Assembly (NCBI RefSeq): GCF_004088395.1
Contig: NZ_CP035107.1
Span: 1,751,001-1,815,000 of the forward strand
Length of the DNA stretch: 64,000 nucleotides
From: Ornithobacterium rhinotracheale
GTDB lineage: Bacteria > Bacteroidota > Bacteroidia > Flavobacteriales > Weeksellaceae
Direction: 5' to 3'
Shown one piece after another: positions 1 through 9,200 of this stretch. The notes beneath the pieces are model-generated. The model saw only the letters and a list, made by a program, of their open reading frames with translations. It ran no database searches and had not been told where the DNA came from. The number at the start of each line of letters is the position of its first letter. Positions within the stretch are counted from its first letter, which is position 1. The position numbers and the translations under genes are program-made.

Positions 1-755
1 CGGGTGTCTTTTGGTAGCATTTTTAAATCATAGCCCATACGCATATCTTTGAGGATTGACATTTCCTGTTTTGCAGCAGCTGGGCGAGATTGGTAATCAT
101 CATAAAAAGTGTTAGGAATTCTAAATTTCACACCATCAAATGCGCCTAAATCTGGCAAATCTGGCATCCAAGTGCGGTGCGTATTTTTATGCCCGATGAT
201 TAAGCAAAAAGGCTTGTTTGGGTCTCGGTTATCAAGCCACTTTTCGGCCTCATCCTGCACTACATTGGCTACATAGCCCTGCTCCCGCACGCGCCCTTGC
301 GCAGTGATGAAATCTGGGTTGAAATAATGCCCCTGCCCTACTAAGACTTTGTAGAAATCAAAGCCCTTAGGGTTGTGCCCTAGGTGATATTTCCCAATCC
401 AAGCAGTTTGGTATCCTTCGTCTTGCAAAATATTTACAAATTGCTGTTGGCTACTATCGTAAGATGAATTTTCGTTGTCTTTGTAGCCATTTTTATTGCT
501 TGTTTTCCCTGTAAGCAAGCAAGCACGGCTTGGTCCGCAAATTGAATTATTTACATAAGCGCGTTTGAAGAGCATTCCTTCATTGGCGATACGATCGATG
601 TTCGGTGTCTGGATATATTTATCCTTGTGATTATACGCGCTAATTGTTTGGTACGCGTGGTCATCGGAAACGATGATAACGATGTTTGGTTTTTTACTTT
701 GTGAGTAGCTCACACTCAAAATGAAAAAGTAAAAAATAATTAAATATTTCTTCAT
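1..755 (-). CDS. Cys-type (S1 family) sulfatase, N-terminal part, cut by the window edge
   Basis: The gene starts at the ATG at 755-753 and runs off the left edge, so about 251 N-terminal residues are visible. A signal peptide (MKKYLIIFYFFILSVSYSQS) implies export. The mature protein opens with PNIVIIVSDDHA, whose Asp31-Asp32 fit the sulfatase calcium ligands. CGPSRACLLTGK follows with Cys73 in C-x-P-S-R, the signature in which Cys is converted to formylglycine; GKYHLG and GHKNTH are further family-like segments. Known of the family: hydrolysis of sulfate esters, often on host glycans. The divergent gene at 858 encodes the radical-SAM enzyme that makes formylglycine anaerobically, which supports the call. 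Substrate (mucin, glycosaminoglycan or other) cannot be read from this fragment. Confidence 0.9.
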   Translation of the reverse strand, partial: MKKYLIIFYFFILSVSYSQSKKPNIVIIVSDDHAYQTISAYNHKDKYIQTPNIDRIANEGMLFKRAYVNNSICGPSRACLLTGKTSNKNGYKDNENSSYDSSQQQFVNILQDEGYQTAWIGKYHLGHNPKGFDFYKVLVGQGHYFNPDFITAQGRVREQGYVANVVQDEAEKWLDNRDPNKPFCLIIGHKNTHRTWMPDLPDLGAFDGVKFRIPNTFYDDYQSRPAAAKQEMSILKDMRMGYDLKMLPKDT

Positions 756-857
756 ATGTTAGAATTTTGCCGTGCTAATTTAAGAATATTACGCCAAAAA
801 AAGAGTGCAAATCAGCTAAAAACTAAAAAAAATCATATATTTAGCCTTTGAAAATAG

Positions 858-2057
858 ATGATTGATATGAGCAGTAATTATAATCCATTAAACTTTGTAT
901 TAGTAAAACCCGCTGGCCCAGATTGTAACTTAGGCTGCACCTATTGTTTTTATCTTGAAAAAGCGGAACTCTATAAAAACACCAAAAAGCACCGTATGAG
1001 TGATGAAGTTTTGGAGGAGCTAATAAAGCAAGGCGTAGCACAATCCAATGATTACATCAACTTCACTTGGCAAGGCGGAGAGCCTACGCTAATGGGGCTT
1101 GATTTCTTTAAAAAGGTAATTAAATTCCAGCAAAAATATGCACGAAACAAATCCGTGGCCAATGCCTTGCAGACAAATGGCGTGTTGCTCAACGATGAGT
1201 GGGCAAAATTCCTAGGGCAATGGCGCTTCCTCGTGGGGCTCTCGCTTGATGGGCCAGAGCATATTCACGATAAATACCGCTTCACCGCAGGAGGAAAACC
1301 CTCGTGGGAAAAGGTGATGCGCGCACACGAATTGCTCAAAAAATACAATGTAGACACCAATGCAATGTGCTGCGTTACGGATTATTCCGCTGATTATCCA
1401 GAGGAATTATACAACTTTTATAAAAGCCTTGGGCTTACTTGGATGCAGTTTATCCCCGTGGTAGAAACCGACAAAGAAGACCCAACCAAGGCGGCAGATT
1501 TCTCGCTCACACCCGAAAAATATGGCAAATTCCTAAATAAAATTTTTGATTTATGGCTAGCTGATTTCGATCGTGGCGAACCAACTACGGTGATTAGAAA
1601 CATAGAATCCGTATTCCACACTTATGTAGACATGCCTGCGCCTGAATGCACCCTGCTAGAACAGTGCGGCGTGTACCCCACCGTGGAGCACAACGGCGAT
1701 GTGTATAGCTGCGACTTCTTTGTGGAAGATGAGTGGCGACTAGGCAACATTATGCAAAAAGACCGATTGGTGGATATGATTAATTCCGCGCAGCAAAAGA
1801 AATTTGGGCGAATGAAAAAAGACCTCCCTCCCAAATGCCACACCTGCGAATGGTATAAGCACTGCTACGGCGGCTGCACCAAAGATAGAATCAAAGATGC
1901 GCGTGATAATGGAAATCCACGATTTTGCCAATCTACCATTGATTACCTAAAACATATAGACCCTACAATGAAGCGATTGGCTAAGCAATGGAAACAAAAT
2001 CAATTGGCTCAAAATCCAATTACTTACGATATTTACAACGCAGGATACGATTTTTAA
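858..2057 (+). CDS. Anaerobic sulfatase-maturating enzyme (radical SAM, SPASM domain)
   Basis: A 399-residue protein, the usual anSME length. CNLGCTYC at residues 23-30 is the CX3CX2C motif binding the SAM-cleaving [4Fe-4S] cluster, in the family-typical context KPAGPDCNLGCTYCFYLEK. The C-terminal third carries Cys-rich SPASM segments (CTLLEQCG, DVYSCDFF, CHTCEWYKHCYGGC) for two auxiliary clusters. Known role: oxidises the Cys of C-x-P-S-R in sulfatases to formylglycine in the cytoplasm before export. It lies divergent from just such a sulfatase, with about 100 bp between the start codons. ATG 858 and ATG 867 are both possible starts; neither has a clear Shine-Dalgarno. Confidence 0.92.
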   Translation: MIDMSSNYNPLNFVLVKPAGPDCNLGCTYCFYLEKAELYKNTKKHRMSDEVLEELIKQGVAQSNDYINFTWQGGEPTLMGLDFFKKVIKFQQKYARNKSVANALQTNGVLLNDEWAKFLGQWRFLVGLSLDGPEHIHDKYRFTAGGKPSWEKVMRAHELLKKYNVDTNAMCCVTDYSADYPEELYNFYKSLGLTWMQFIPVVETDKEDPTKAADFSLTPEKYGKFLNKIFDLWLADFDRGEPTTVIRNIESVFHTYVDMPAPECTLLEQCGVYPTVEHNGDVYSCDFFVEDEWRLGNIMQKDRLVDMINSAQQKKFGRMKKDLPPKCHTCEWYKHCYGGCTKDRIKDARDNGNPRFCQSTIDYLKHIDPTMKRLAKQWKQNQLAQNPITYDIYNAGYDF

Positions 2058-2065
2058 TACAATTT

Positions 2066-2100
2066 AAAAAGCCTTTAATTTTTCGATTAAAGGCTTTTTT
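2066..2100 (+). terminator. Rho-independent terminator after the sulfatase maturase
   Basis: A 14-bp perfect stem, AAAAAGCCTTTAAT (2066-2079) against ATTAAAGGCTTTTT (2086-2099), with a short loop and a T-run, starting 8 nt after the maturase stop codon. Confidence 0.85.
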
Positions 2101-2204
2101 TAGTTCCAAAAGCTAAACCTCACCAAACCAATGTGTTAAAATTTTGTTTTTCATTTTAAATATATTTAATTTTAAATCGTTATAGTCCTTAAAACTAAAT
2201 AATT

Positions 2205-2648
2205 ATGAAAACAAAAATCTTATTTTTCAGCCTTTTTATAGGCTTATTTGTCTTAACAACCGCTTGCAACAACGATGATGACCCTAAACCGCCCACCGAA
2301 TTAATCGGTAAATGGAAATGTCTTGGCTTTGGTAATACCAATGGAGTGTTTAAAGTAATTGAACCCAATGAAGAGGATTGTGAAAAATGTTACACAATAG
2401 ACTTCAAAGATAATTATGAATTCTTTGTAAAATCTTCATATAATAGCATGTCTGGAGTTTTCGTTGTTAAAAATTCATCTTTACAGCTCAAAAAAATAAT
2501 TATGACAGATGTTTATGAAGAAGGAGACGGCACTCCATATACTGAAAGTTTAAAGAAAATATCACATTATAAAATTGAAAAAGGAAACTTACAACTTTTC
2601 TACTCAGACACAGAATATTTATTGTTTAAACCTTTAAAATTAAAATAA
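2205..2648 (+). CDS. Lipocalin-like lipoprotein of unknown function
   Basis: 147 residues. The N-terminus (MKTKILFFSLFIGLFVLTTAC) is a lipoprotein signal with the lipobox LTTAC, so Cys21 should be acylated; the acidic NNDDD directly after it is a typical Bacteroidota lipoprotein start and often goes with surface export. The ELIGKWKC segment and the beta-rich remainder resemble the short lipocalin-like lipoproteins common in Flavobacteriia, but no catalytic motif is seen. It stands alone between the maturase terminator and the MutS-like gene 38 bp downstream, with which it may be co-transcribed. Confidence 0.7.
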   Translation: MKTKILFFSLFIGLFVLTTACNNDDDPKPPTELIGKWKCLGFGNTNGVFKVIEPNEEDCEKCYTIDFKDNYEFFVKSSYNSMSGVFVVKNSSLQLKKIIMTDVYEEGDGTPYTESLKKISHYKIEKGNLQLFYSDTEYLLFKPLKLK

Positions 2649-2686
2649 TTTAGCACAAAGTGCGATTACTTGCCAATTTTTAAATT

Positions 2687-4468
2687 ATGAACATTTATTT
2701 AACTAAAATTAAAGAACATAAACAAACAAACAAAAATTTAAAACGAAATTTATTTATAATAATCGCACTGAGATTCCTTTTATTTTCATCGCTAACTTTT
2801 TTGATTTTCAAATACGAATCTCTTAGCAAAATCTTATTTTTCACATTAGTAGGATTTTTTTTAATTGTTTTCATTTTTATTTTTAAAATTCATTCTAAGC
2901 TAAAAAATAAATTACTTTTAACTCAAAATTTAATTCAAATAAATCAAAAAGAATACGATTTTTTAACCGAAAATAAAAAACCATTTTCAAACGGTGCACA
3001 ATGGATAGATCCTACGCACAATTACACTTTTGATTTAGACATTTTTGGCGAAAGTTCACTATTCCACTACCTGAATCGCTGTGCCTCTATTTTGGGAGAA
3101 AGAAATTTGGCTCAAAAATTAAGTTCAGGTTTGGGAGAAAATGAAATTACCGCCAACCAGAGTGCAATTCAAGAATTAAGCAAAAAAATTGATTTTAGGC
3201 AATTTCTATTGGCACATACTATGCAACTTGAAAATGAGGAAAAAAATTACCAGCAACTCCTTAATTGGGCAAATAAAAAATCTAAATTTAATTTTTTTTT
3301 CAATTTTATGCTGTATCTATCGCCAGCTCTTTTCATCATTTCAGTAGGGGCTTCGGTGTATGATTTAAGATTTTTATGGCTAAGTTTAATTGCATTTTCA
3401 ATTAATTGTTTTATTCTTTTGTTTTTCTACAAACCTATTATGAACGAAATCGCGCAATTTGAGCGAATTTCGGCAATTATTCAAATTTACAGCCAAAGCC
3501 TATCAATCATAGAAAAAGAACATTTTAACGATAAAAAACTAAATGAACTTAAACAAAAAATTCAACAAAATACATTTTCTGCAAGCCAAGAATTTAAACA
3601 ACTGGCACGGATTTTTTCTGATTTAGAAGGAATTTTCAACATTGCAGGAGCTTTGGTTTTCAATGGCTCAGTACTATACCACATTCTTATCTTTAAACGG
3701 CTATTCGCTTGGAAAGAAAAAAATGTACAAAATATTGAATTCTGGACGGCAGTCATCGGCGAATTTGAAATGCTCAATAGCCTAGCAAATTTTGCATACA
3801 ATAACCCCAGCTATTGCTTTCCACACATTAATCAAAATAATTCTATTTCGTTTGAAAATATGAGCCATCCGCTTATTAACACTCAAAATAGAATTGGGAA
3901 CACGATTGATTTTAATCCGCAACATTTTGTAATTCTCACAGGAGCCAACATGTCTGGAAAAAGTACTTTTTTGCGCGCATTGGGCGTAAATTTAGTTTTA
4001 GCCAAAATCGGTTCGCCCATCTGTGCAAGGCACGCCAACATTCAGCCGATGAATATTTTGGTTTCTATGCGACAAACAGATTCGCTAAATGATGGGAAAT
4101 CGCTTTTTTATGCTGAAATTTTAAGGCTAAAACAGATTATTTATAATTTAAAAACTGAAAAATCCTTTGTATTGCTTGATGAAATTTTGCGGGGGACAAA
4201 TTCCGAAGACAAGCAACTCGGAACACAAAAAATTGTAGAAGAAATTTTAAATTTAAAAGCTTTTGGCTGTTTAGCAACACACGATTTAGTCATCACAGAA
4301 ATGGCTAAAAAATATCCTACTCAACTTGCCAACAAATATTTTGAGACCCGAGTTATAAACAATCAACTAGCCTTTGATTACCGATTAAGAGAGGGAATCA
4401 GTAATAGTAAAAATGCACTTCATCTCATGGAATCCCTTGGGATTTTCTCTACCATGGAATGCAAATAA
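2687..4468 (+). CDS. Membrane-anchored MutS-family ATPase (MutS domain V protein)
   Basis: 593 residues. The N-terminus has two hydrophobic helices (about 23-42 and 47-66) and the middle two more (about 205-225 and 228-248), so this MutS relative is predicted to sit in the membrane. The C-terminal third is the MutS ATPase: Walker A GANMSGKST at 419-427, Walker B-like FVLLDEILRGTNSEDK near 495, then ATHDL. The N-terminal mismatch-recognition domain of true MutS is absent. Such proteins are frequent in Bacteroidota; their function is not established and a role in mismatch repair should not be assumed. Coding is AT-rich, like the neighbouring lipoprotein gene. Confidence 0.85.
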   Translation: MNIYLTKIKEHKQTNKNLKRNLFIIIALRFLLFSSLTFLIFKYESLSKILFFTLVGFFLIVFIFIFKIHSKLKNKLLLTQNLIQINQKEYDFLTENKKPFSNGAQWIDPTHNYTFDLDIFGESSLFHYLNRCASILGERNLAQKLSSGLGENEITANQSAIQELSKKIDFRQFLLAHTMQLENEEKNYQQLLNWANKKSKFNFFFNFMLYLSPALFIISVGASVYDLRFLWLSLIAFSINCFILLFFYKPIMNEIAQFERISAIIQIYSQSLSIIEKEHFNDKKLNELKQKIQQNTFSASQEFKQLARIFSDLEGIFNIAGALVFNGSVLYHILIFKRLFAWKEKNVQNIEFWTAVIGEFEMLNSLANFAYNNPSYCFPHINQNNSISFENMSHPLINTQNRIGNTIDFNPQHFVILTGANMSGKSTFLRALGVNLVLAKIGSPICARHANIQPMNILVSMRQTDSLNDGKSLFYAEILRLKQIIYNLKTEKSFVLLDEILRGTNSEDKQLGTQKIVEEILNLKAFGCLATHDLVITEMAKKYPTQLANKYFETRVINNQLAFDYRLREGISNSKNALHLMESLGIFSTMECK

Positions 4469-4490
4469 TCGTTAAAAATTAGGTTTAAAA

Positions 4491-4580
4491 GGTGCAACTC
4501 GCTAAATTTGTCCCACAAAACAAAATTGAGAATTGGAGGATAAATTTGACGGGTTGCAACCTCATTAAAAAATGCTAATA
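4491..4580 (+). promoter_or_regulatory. Candidate SAM-II-type riboswitch in the metK leader
   Basis: The 182-bp gap before metK holds a long structured element. GGTGCAACTCG (4491-4501) pairs with CGGGTTGCAACC (4550-4561), and inside it AAATTTGTCC (4504-4513) pairs with GGATAAATTT (4537-4546). Directly 3' lies an A-rich single strand, ATTAAAAAATGCTAATA (4564-4580), which resembles the conserved AUAAA...GCUAA strand that forms the pseudoknot and ligand pocket of SAM-II riboswitches. Position before SAM synthetase fits feedback control. The loops are longer than in classical SAM-II, so a long-loop variant would be needed. No SAM-I consensus was seen. Inference only. Confidence 0.5.
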
Positions 4581-4650
4581 CGATTTTTTCTATAATACAG
4601 CTTCCCATTTTATTTATTGCTCCGATGTAACAAAAAAACAAGTTTAAATT

Positions 4651-5904
4651 ATGTCTTATTTTTTTACATCAGAGTCGGTGTCTGAAGGGCACCCAGACAA
4701 GGTGGCAGACCAAATTTCTGACGCTATTTTAGACCACTTTTTGGCATTCGATAGCCAAAGTAAAGTCGCTTGCGAAACTCTTGTAACCACAGGGCAAGTA
4801 ATTTTGGCGGGCGAGGTGAACTCAAAAGCTTATGTTGATTTACAAGAAATTACACGCAAAGTTATCGGCCGTATCGGGTACAACGACAGCCAAATGAATT
4901 TCACGGCAGATTCTTGCGGCGTGCTTTCAGCCATTCACGAGCAATCCCCAGACATTAGACAAGGCGTAGTAAAAACCGAAAAAGAGAGCCAAGGCGCGGG
5001 CGACCAAGGAATGATGTTTGGCTATGCTACCAACGAAACTGAAAACTTTATGCCTCTGGCGCTTGACCTTTCGCACAGAATTCTACTTGAATTAGCTGAA
5101 ATTCGCAAAAATGGAAACGAAATGCCCTATCTGCGCCCAGATGCCAAAGCGCAGGTAACCTTGGAATATGGCGATGATAATAAGCCTAAAAGCATTCACA
5201 CCATTGTAGTCTCTACCCAGCACGATGAGTTTGGAGATGATGCCGCAATGCAGGAGCGCATTCGTAGAGATGTCATTCAAATTGTGATTCCGCGTGTGAT
5301 TCAGAAACTGCCCACCCACATTAAAGAATTATTTAATGCCGAAATCACTTATCACATTAATCCCACAGGAAAATTCGTAATCGGAGGCCCACACGGCGAT
5401 ACAGGGCTCACAGGGAGAAAAATCATTGTGGATACTTATGGCGGAAAAGGTGCGCACGGTGGCGGTGCTTTCAGTGGTAAAGACCCGTCCAAAGTGGACC
5501 GCTCTGCGGCTTATGCTATGCGCCATTTAGCTAAAAACTTAGTGGCAGCAGGGGCGTGCGATGAGGTTTTGGTGCAGGTATCTTACGCCATTGGGGTAGC
5601 TGAGCCTACCAGCCTCTTCATTGATACCTATGGCACTAGCAAGCTAAATTTAAGCGATGCCGAGATTGCCGAAAAATTGCTTGAAAAATACGATTTTCGC
5701 CCCTATGCGATTGAAGAGAAATTTAAGCTTCGTAATCCAATTTATGAGGAAACAGCGGCCTATGGACATATGGGGCGCGAGCCTCGCGTGGTGAAAAAGG
5801 TTTTTGCAGGAAACGGCCGCGAGAAAATTGAATGTGAAGTGGAGCTTTTCACTTGGGAAAAACTCGATATTGTGGAGGAGTTAAAAACTCTCTTTGGTCT
5901 TTAA
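4651..5904 (+). CDS. metK: S-adenosylmethionine synthetase
   Basis: 417 residues, full length for MetK. It makes SAM from methionine and ATP in the cytoplasm. Visible family motifs: [21 protein letters not shown] at the N-terminus (His of GHPDK is catalytic), [12 protein letters not shown] (ATP binding), and [19 protein letters not shown] (phosphate loop). The start ATG follows a long leader holding the candidate riboswitch at 4491-4580. A hairpin terminator follows at 5919, so metK is probably monocistronic. An extra stretch around residues 195-225 is as expected for the Bacteroidota form. Confidence 0.97.
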   Translation: MSYFFTSESVSEGHPDKVADQISDAILDHFLAFDSQSKVACETLVTTGQVILAGEVNSKAYVDLQEITRKVIGRIGYNDSQMNFTADSCGVLSAIHEQSPDIRQGVVKTEKESQGAGDQGMMFGYATNETENFMPLALDLSHRILLELAEIRKNGNEMPYLRPDAKAQVTLEYGDDNKPKSIHTIVVSTQHDEFGDDAAMQERIRRDVIQIVIPRVIQKLPTHIKELFNAEITYHINPTGKFVIGGPHGDTGLTGRKIIVDTYGGKGAHGGGAFSGKDPSKVDRSAAYAMRHLAKNLVAAGACDEVLVQVSYAIGVAEPTSLFIDTYGTSKLNLSDAEIAEKLLEKYDFRPYAIEEKFKLRNPIYEETAAYGHMGREPRVVKKVFAGNGREKIECEVELFTWEKLDIVEELKTLFGL

Positions 5905-5918
5905 TTAATCTTATACTT

Positions 5919-5954
5919 TACCCCGTTTTGCTACAAACATTACGGGGTATTTTA
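5919..5954 (+). terminator. Terminator after metK
   Basis: Stem TACCCCG (5919-5925) with CGGGGTA (5943-5949), then TTTTA. The T-tract is short, so strength is uncertain. The rest of the gap to 6150 holds only A-rich sequence with two copies of a GTGCGCACAAAAAAA-like repeat (about 6029 and 6050); no gene is seen there. Confidence 0.6.
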
Positions 5955-6150
5955 TATAAAATTTGCAACACCAAAAACGCCCCACTGATAGGCGCTAAAA
6001 TAAGGGCTTGGAAGGATACCCCGTTTTGTGCGCACAAAAAAAAATCCGGTGCGCACAAAAAAAATTTTTGTAGGCACAAAATTACAAAGCGATAGGCATC
6101 GGATTTTATAGCACTACAATCAGGGCAAAAAACAATTTTCCATTCATAAA

Positions 6151-6187
6151 AAAAAGGCTGAAATTCTCTCAAATTTCAGCCTTTTTA
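6151..6187 (-). terminator. Bidirectional terminator downstream of the GH31 gene
   Basis: Stem AAAAAGGCTGAAATT (6151-6165) pairs with AATTTCAGCCTTTTT (about 6172-6186). It sits 17 bp past the stop of the minus-strand GH31 gene and has A/T runs on both sides, so it can also stop leftover metK transcripts. Confidence 0.8.
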
Positions 6188-6203
6188 ATTTTGCTCTATT
6201 TCT

Positions 6204-9200
6204 TTATTCTTGCGTGTTTAGATTTTTATCTACTAGAATAATCTTCTCGGCTTTAAAATCTGGGGTGCCAGCTTTTTTAGCTTTAAAGATGATTTGGCAT
6301 AAATCTAAATCACCGTTGAGCGCAGGCTTCTCGCCTACATTTATAAAAGTAGGGTACAGCACTTTTTCGCCACTTGAATGCAGCCTATCATTCGTTAAAT
6401 TCTCCATTGCTTGCAGATTGAGTGGCTTGATGGCTACAAACTCATACGCATCGCTGAGATATGGAATGGCTAAGCTGAGGGCGTTCACGGCTTTTAGGCC
6501 TTTTCCTTTGAGGGTGATTACTACTTCTTCGCCTGCTTTATAGGATTTCTTATTGGCTAAGAGGCTTAATGCTCCCGCTACTTTATCGGCAGTGTTTGGA
6601 TTTACGCCATCTTCTAGCTGAGTGGCTACATTGGAAATGTCATAGGCATCAATCCAGCCATTTTTATTGACATCGCCACGGCTTACATAGCCCTCAAAAT
6701 CTGAGTCGCCTTGTTTAAGCCCTGTGTAATTAATGTAAGAAGTGAAGTCGTTTTGGTCCACTTTTCCATCGTTATTAATATCACCAGGGATATAGCTTTC
6801 GGTGCCAGGTACTTTGAATACATAGATTTCGCGTCCGCTTCCGTAGTTACCCACCGCTTCGGTTACAGCGATTTTCACGAAACGAGCCGTTGGATGTTTT
6901 TCAAAGTTAAATACCTTTGGTGTATCACTTCTATCCCAGCTGAATGTTCCACTTTCGTTCCAATTCTTTTTATCTTCGCTAGTGAATACTTTCCCTTTTA
7001 GGAAGATACCGTTCCCACCGTCGGTTCTTGGCAGATAGGAGAATTTATCTAGCTCATTGTATGATTTTAAATCAATGATGATTTCAAAAGGCACTGCCTT
7101 GGCGCCATATTTTGTGTGCATAGTGGAGCCTTCATTTCTATCAAACAAATGGCTGAGCGCAAAGCCGCCTTGCATTGGCACTGAGATTTCGCCCTGAATT
7201 CCTTCAATGGCAAATTGCAACGGATTGGCCTTGGTGCTTGTAGCGAGTGTCGCCCAGTCTGAGGCACCAGCTTGGTTCACCGCTCTTAGCTTTAATTGAT
7301 AAGGTGTTTCGGCTGTTAGGTTTTCAATCAAAAGTTCGTTGTTTTTAATCGTAGAGAACTTAACATCGCCGAGCATAATTTCATAAAAATCAGCATTTGG
7401 CACAGCATCCCAAGTAGGGCGTAGGCTGTATGGCTTAGCGTTTTCATCTGTTACGGCAAAGTTTTGCGGTGCTTGCAATGTGCCTAAGCTCTTCAATAGT
7501 GGATTTTTGGTATTAAATTTAAATCCTGAAACTTGTAGCTCTACTTTATTTTGCGTAACATCTGTTTTTTCTAAACGCACCAAAATTTGCGGATTTTTGA
7601 TGATTTCCACTTTTTCAAACTCGCTTCCTTGGGTTGCAAATTGATTGAAGTTTGGTTTTTCGTTATAAAAATAGACATTGCTTTGCGCCATAAATTCTTT
7701 GAGGGAGTGCACTTCTTTCAGTTTCACGCGCTTGCCGGCTATGCGGGCTTTTAGTCTTTTTGGTTTTTGGCTTACATTAATTTTAATTTCCGTGATTTTT
7801 TCTTTCACAAATCCCTCAAAATCGCCATTTGTAGGCTCTATTGATATATTTACTTTATCTTTATTTTGCACGGAATGAATGTGCGTTTTTGCAAATTTCC
7901 CGTTTAGATAGGCTTGCGTAAAGCCATCATCATCGTACTCAGTAAAGCGGGATTCTCCGTGAGGATAAATATCATAAATTCTAAGCGCTTTATCAATTTC
8001 CGATACATTATTATTAGGATTTACCATAGGAATAATGGCACCAGCCTTCACAAATACGGGCAGCTTCCAAATGGGGGCGTCAAAATTATTGATGACTTGC
8101 CCTCCGGTATACACCTCGCCAGAGAAATAATCAATCCACAGCCCCTGTGGGAGGTAGATGTTATTTCGGGTATCATTTCCTTTTTCATCGGACTTTGTTG
8201 CTTGATAAATGGGCGCCACAAGGAAATTTTCGCCACATAAAAACTGATATTCGGTGGCTTTTCCTAAGGTGTATGCATTAGGCTCGGCAAGGAACATTGC
8301 TTGTACAATGGGCTTACCCTTTACCGCTTCGTTGGCCACGCTGTAAAGATATGGCATTAATTCCGACCTTAATTTTAAATAATTTCTATTAATCGAAGTT
8401 GCTGGCTCTCCTAAAATGTGCGGATATTTAGGGTTTGCTCCCCAGCCGTCCATATTTAGCTGCATTGGGGTGAAGGTTTTCCATTGGAAATCTCGGATAT
8501 TCACAATTGGATTTTTACCGCCAAAGATTCCGTCCATATCAGATGAAATGTTTGGCTGCCCCGATAAGCCACTACCTAAATAAGTGGGAATATGGAATCT
8601 AATATACTCCCAATTGCCTCCTGTTTGGTCGCCAGACCATATTCCTGCATAGTGCTGTGTGCCTGCCCAGCCATCTAGCGAGATGATAAATGGGCGGGCA
8701 TTGTTCCCATATTTAGGCATAATCTGCGCTACATCTTGCACGCCATTTAGCCCAAAGGAATAGCCTGCACCTACCCAAGCTACATCAGTTTTTAGCACGC
8801 GCACGCCAGCATCTTTCACTTCTTTAATGATATCGCGCTGCAAGAGAGCCTCCACGCCCTCTTTTGGATGCAAATCGGACTGTGTCCACAGCCCCACCTC
8901 CACGCCGTGTTTGCGGGCATAATCCGTGAATTGCTTTAAATTTTGGATATTTCCGTCGAGCGTACTAGTCTGCCCATAGCCTGCACCATAGCCATCGTTA
9001 GGCAAAATCCAGCCCAATGGCATATCATAGTGCTTGTAACGGTCTACCACGGCACGCGCCGAGAATTGGTAATTATTTTTCTCTCCATTTAAGGATTCCT
9101 TTATTCCGCCGTTATCTTTTTGGCTTTCCTTATAAGTTTTCCCATCTTCAAATAGGATTCCCTTAGGGTCTTCTTTCCAGTAATCTCTATTATACGCATT

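Noticed and set aside
4469-4650. Classical SAM-I (S-box) riboswitch in front of metK
   Set aside because: The conserved S-box core segments are not present; the leader fits a SAM-II-like layout instead.
5853-6095. 80-codon plus-strand frame at the end of metK, with a Lys/His-rich repeat tail
   Set aside because: It begins inside metK in another frame, and its tail is translated from A-rich repeats; no coding signature.
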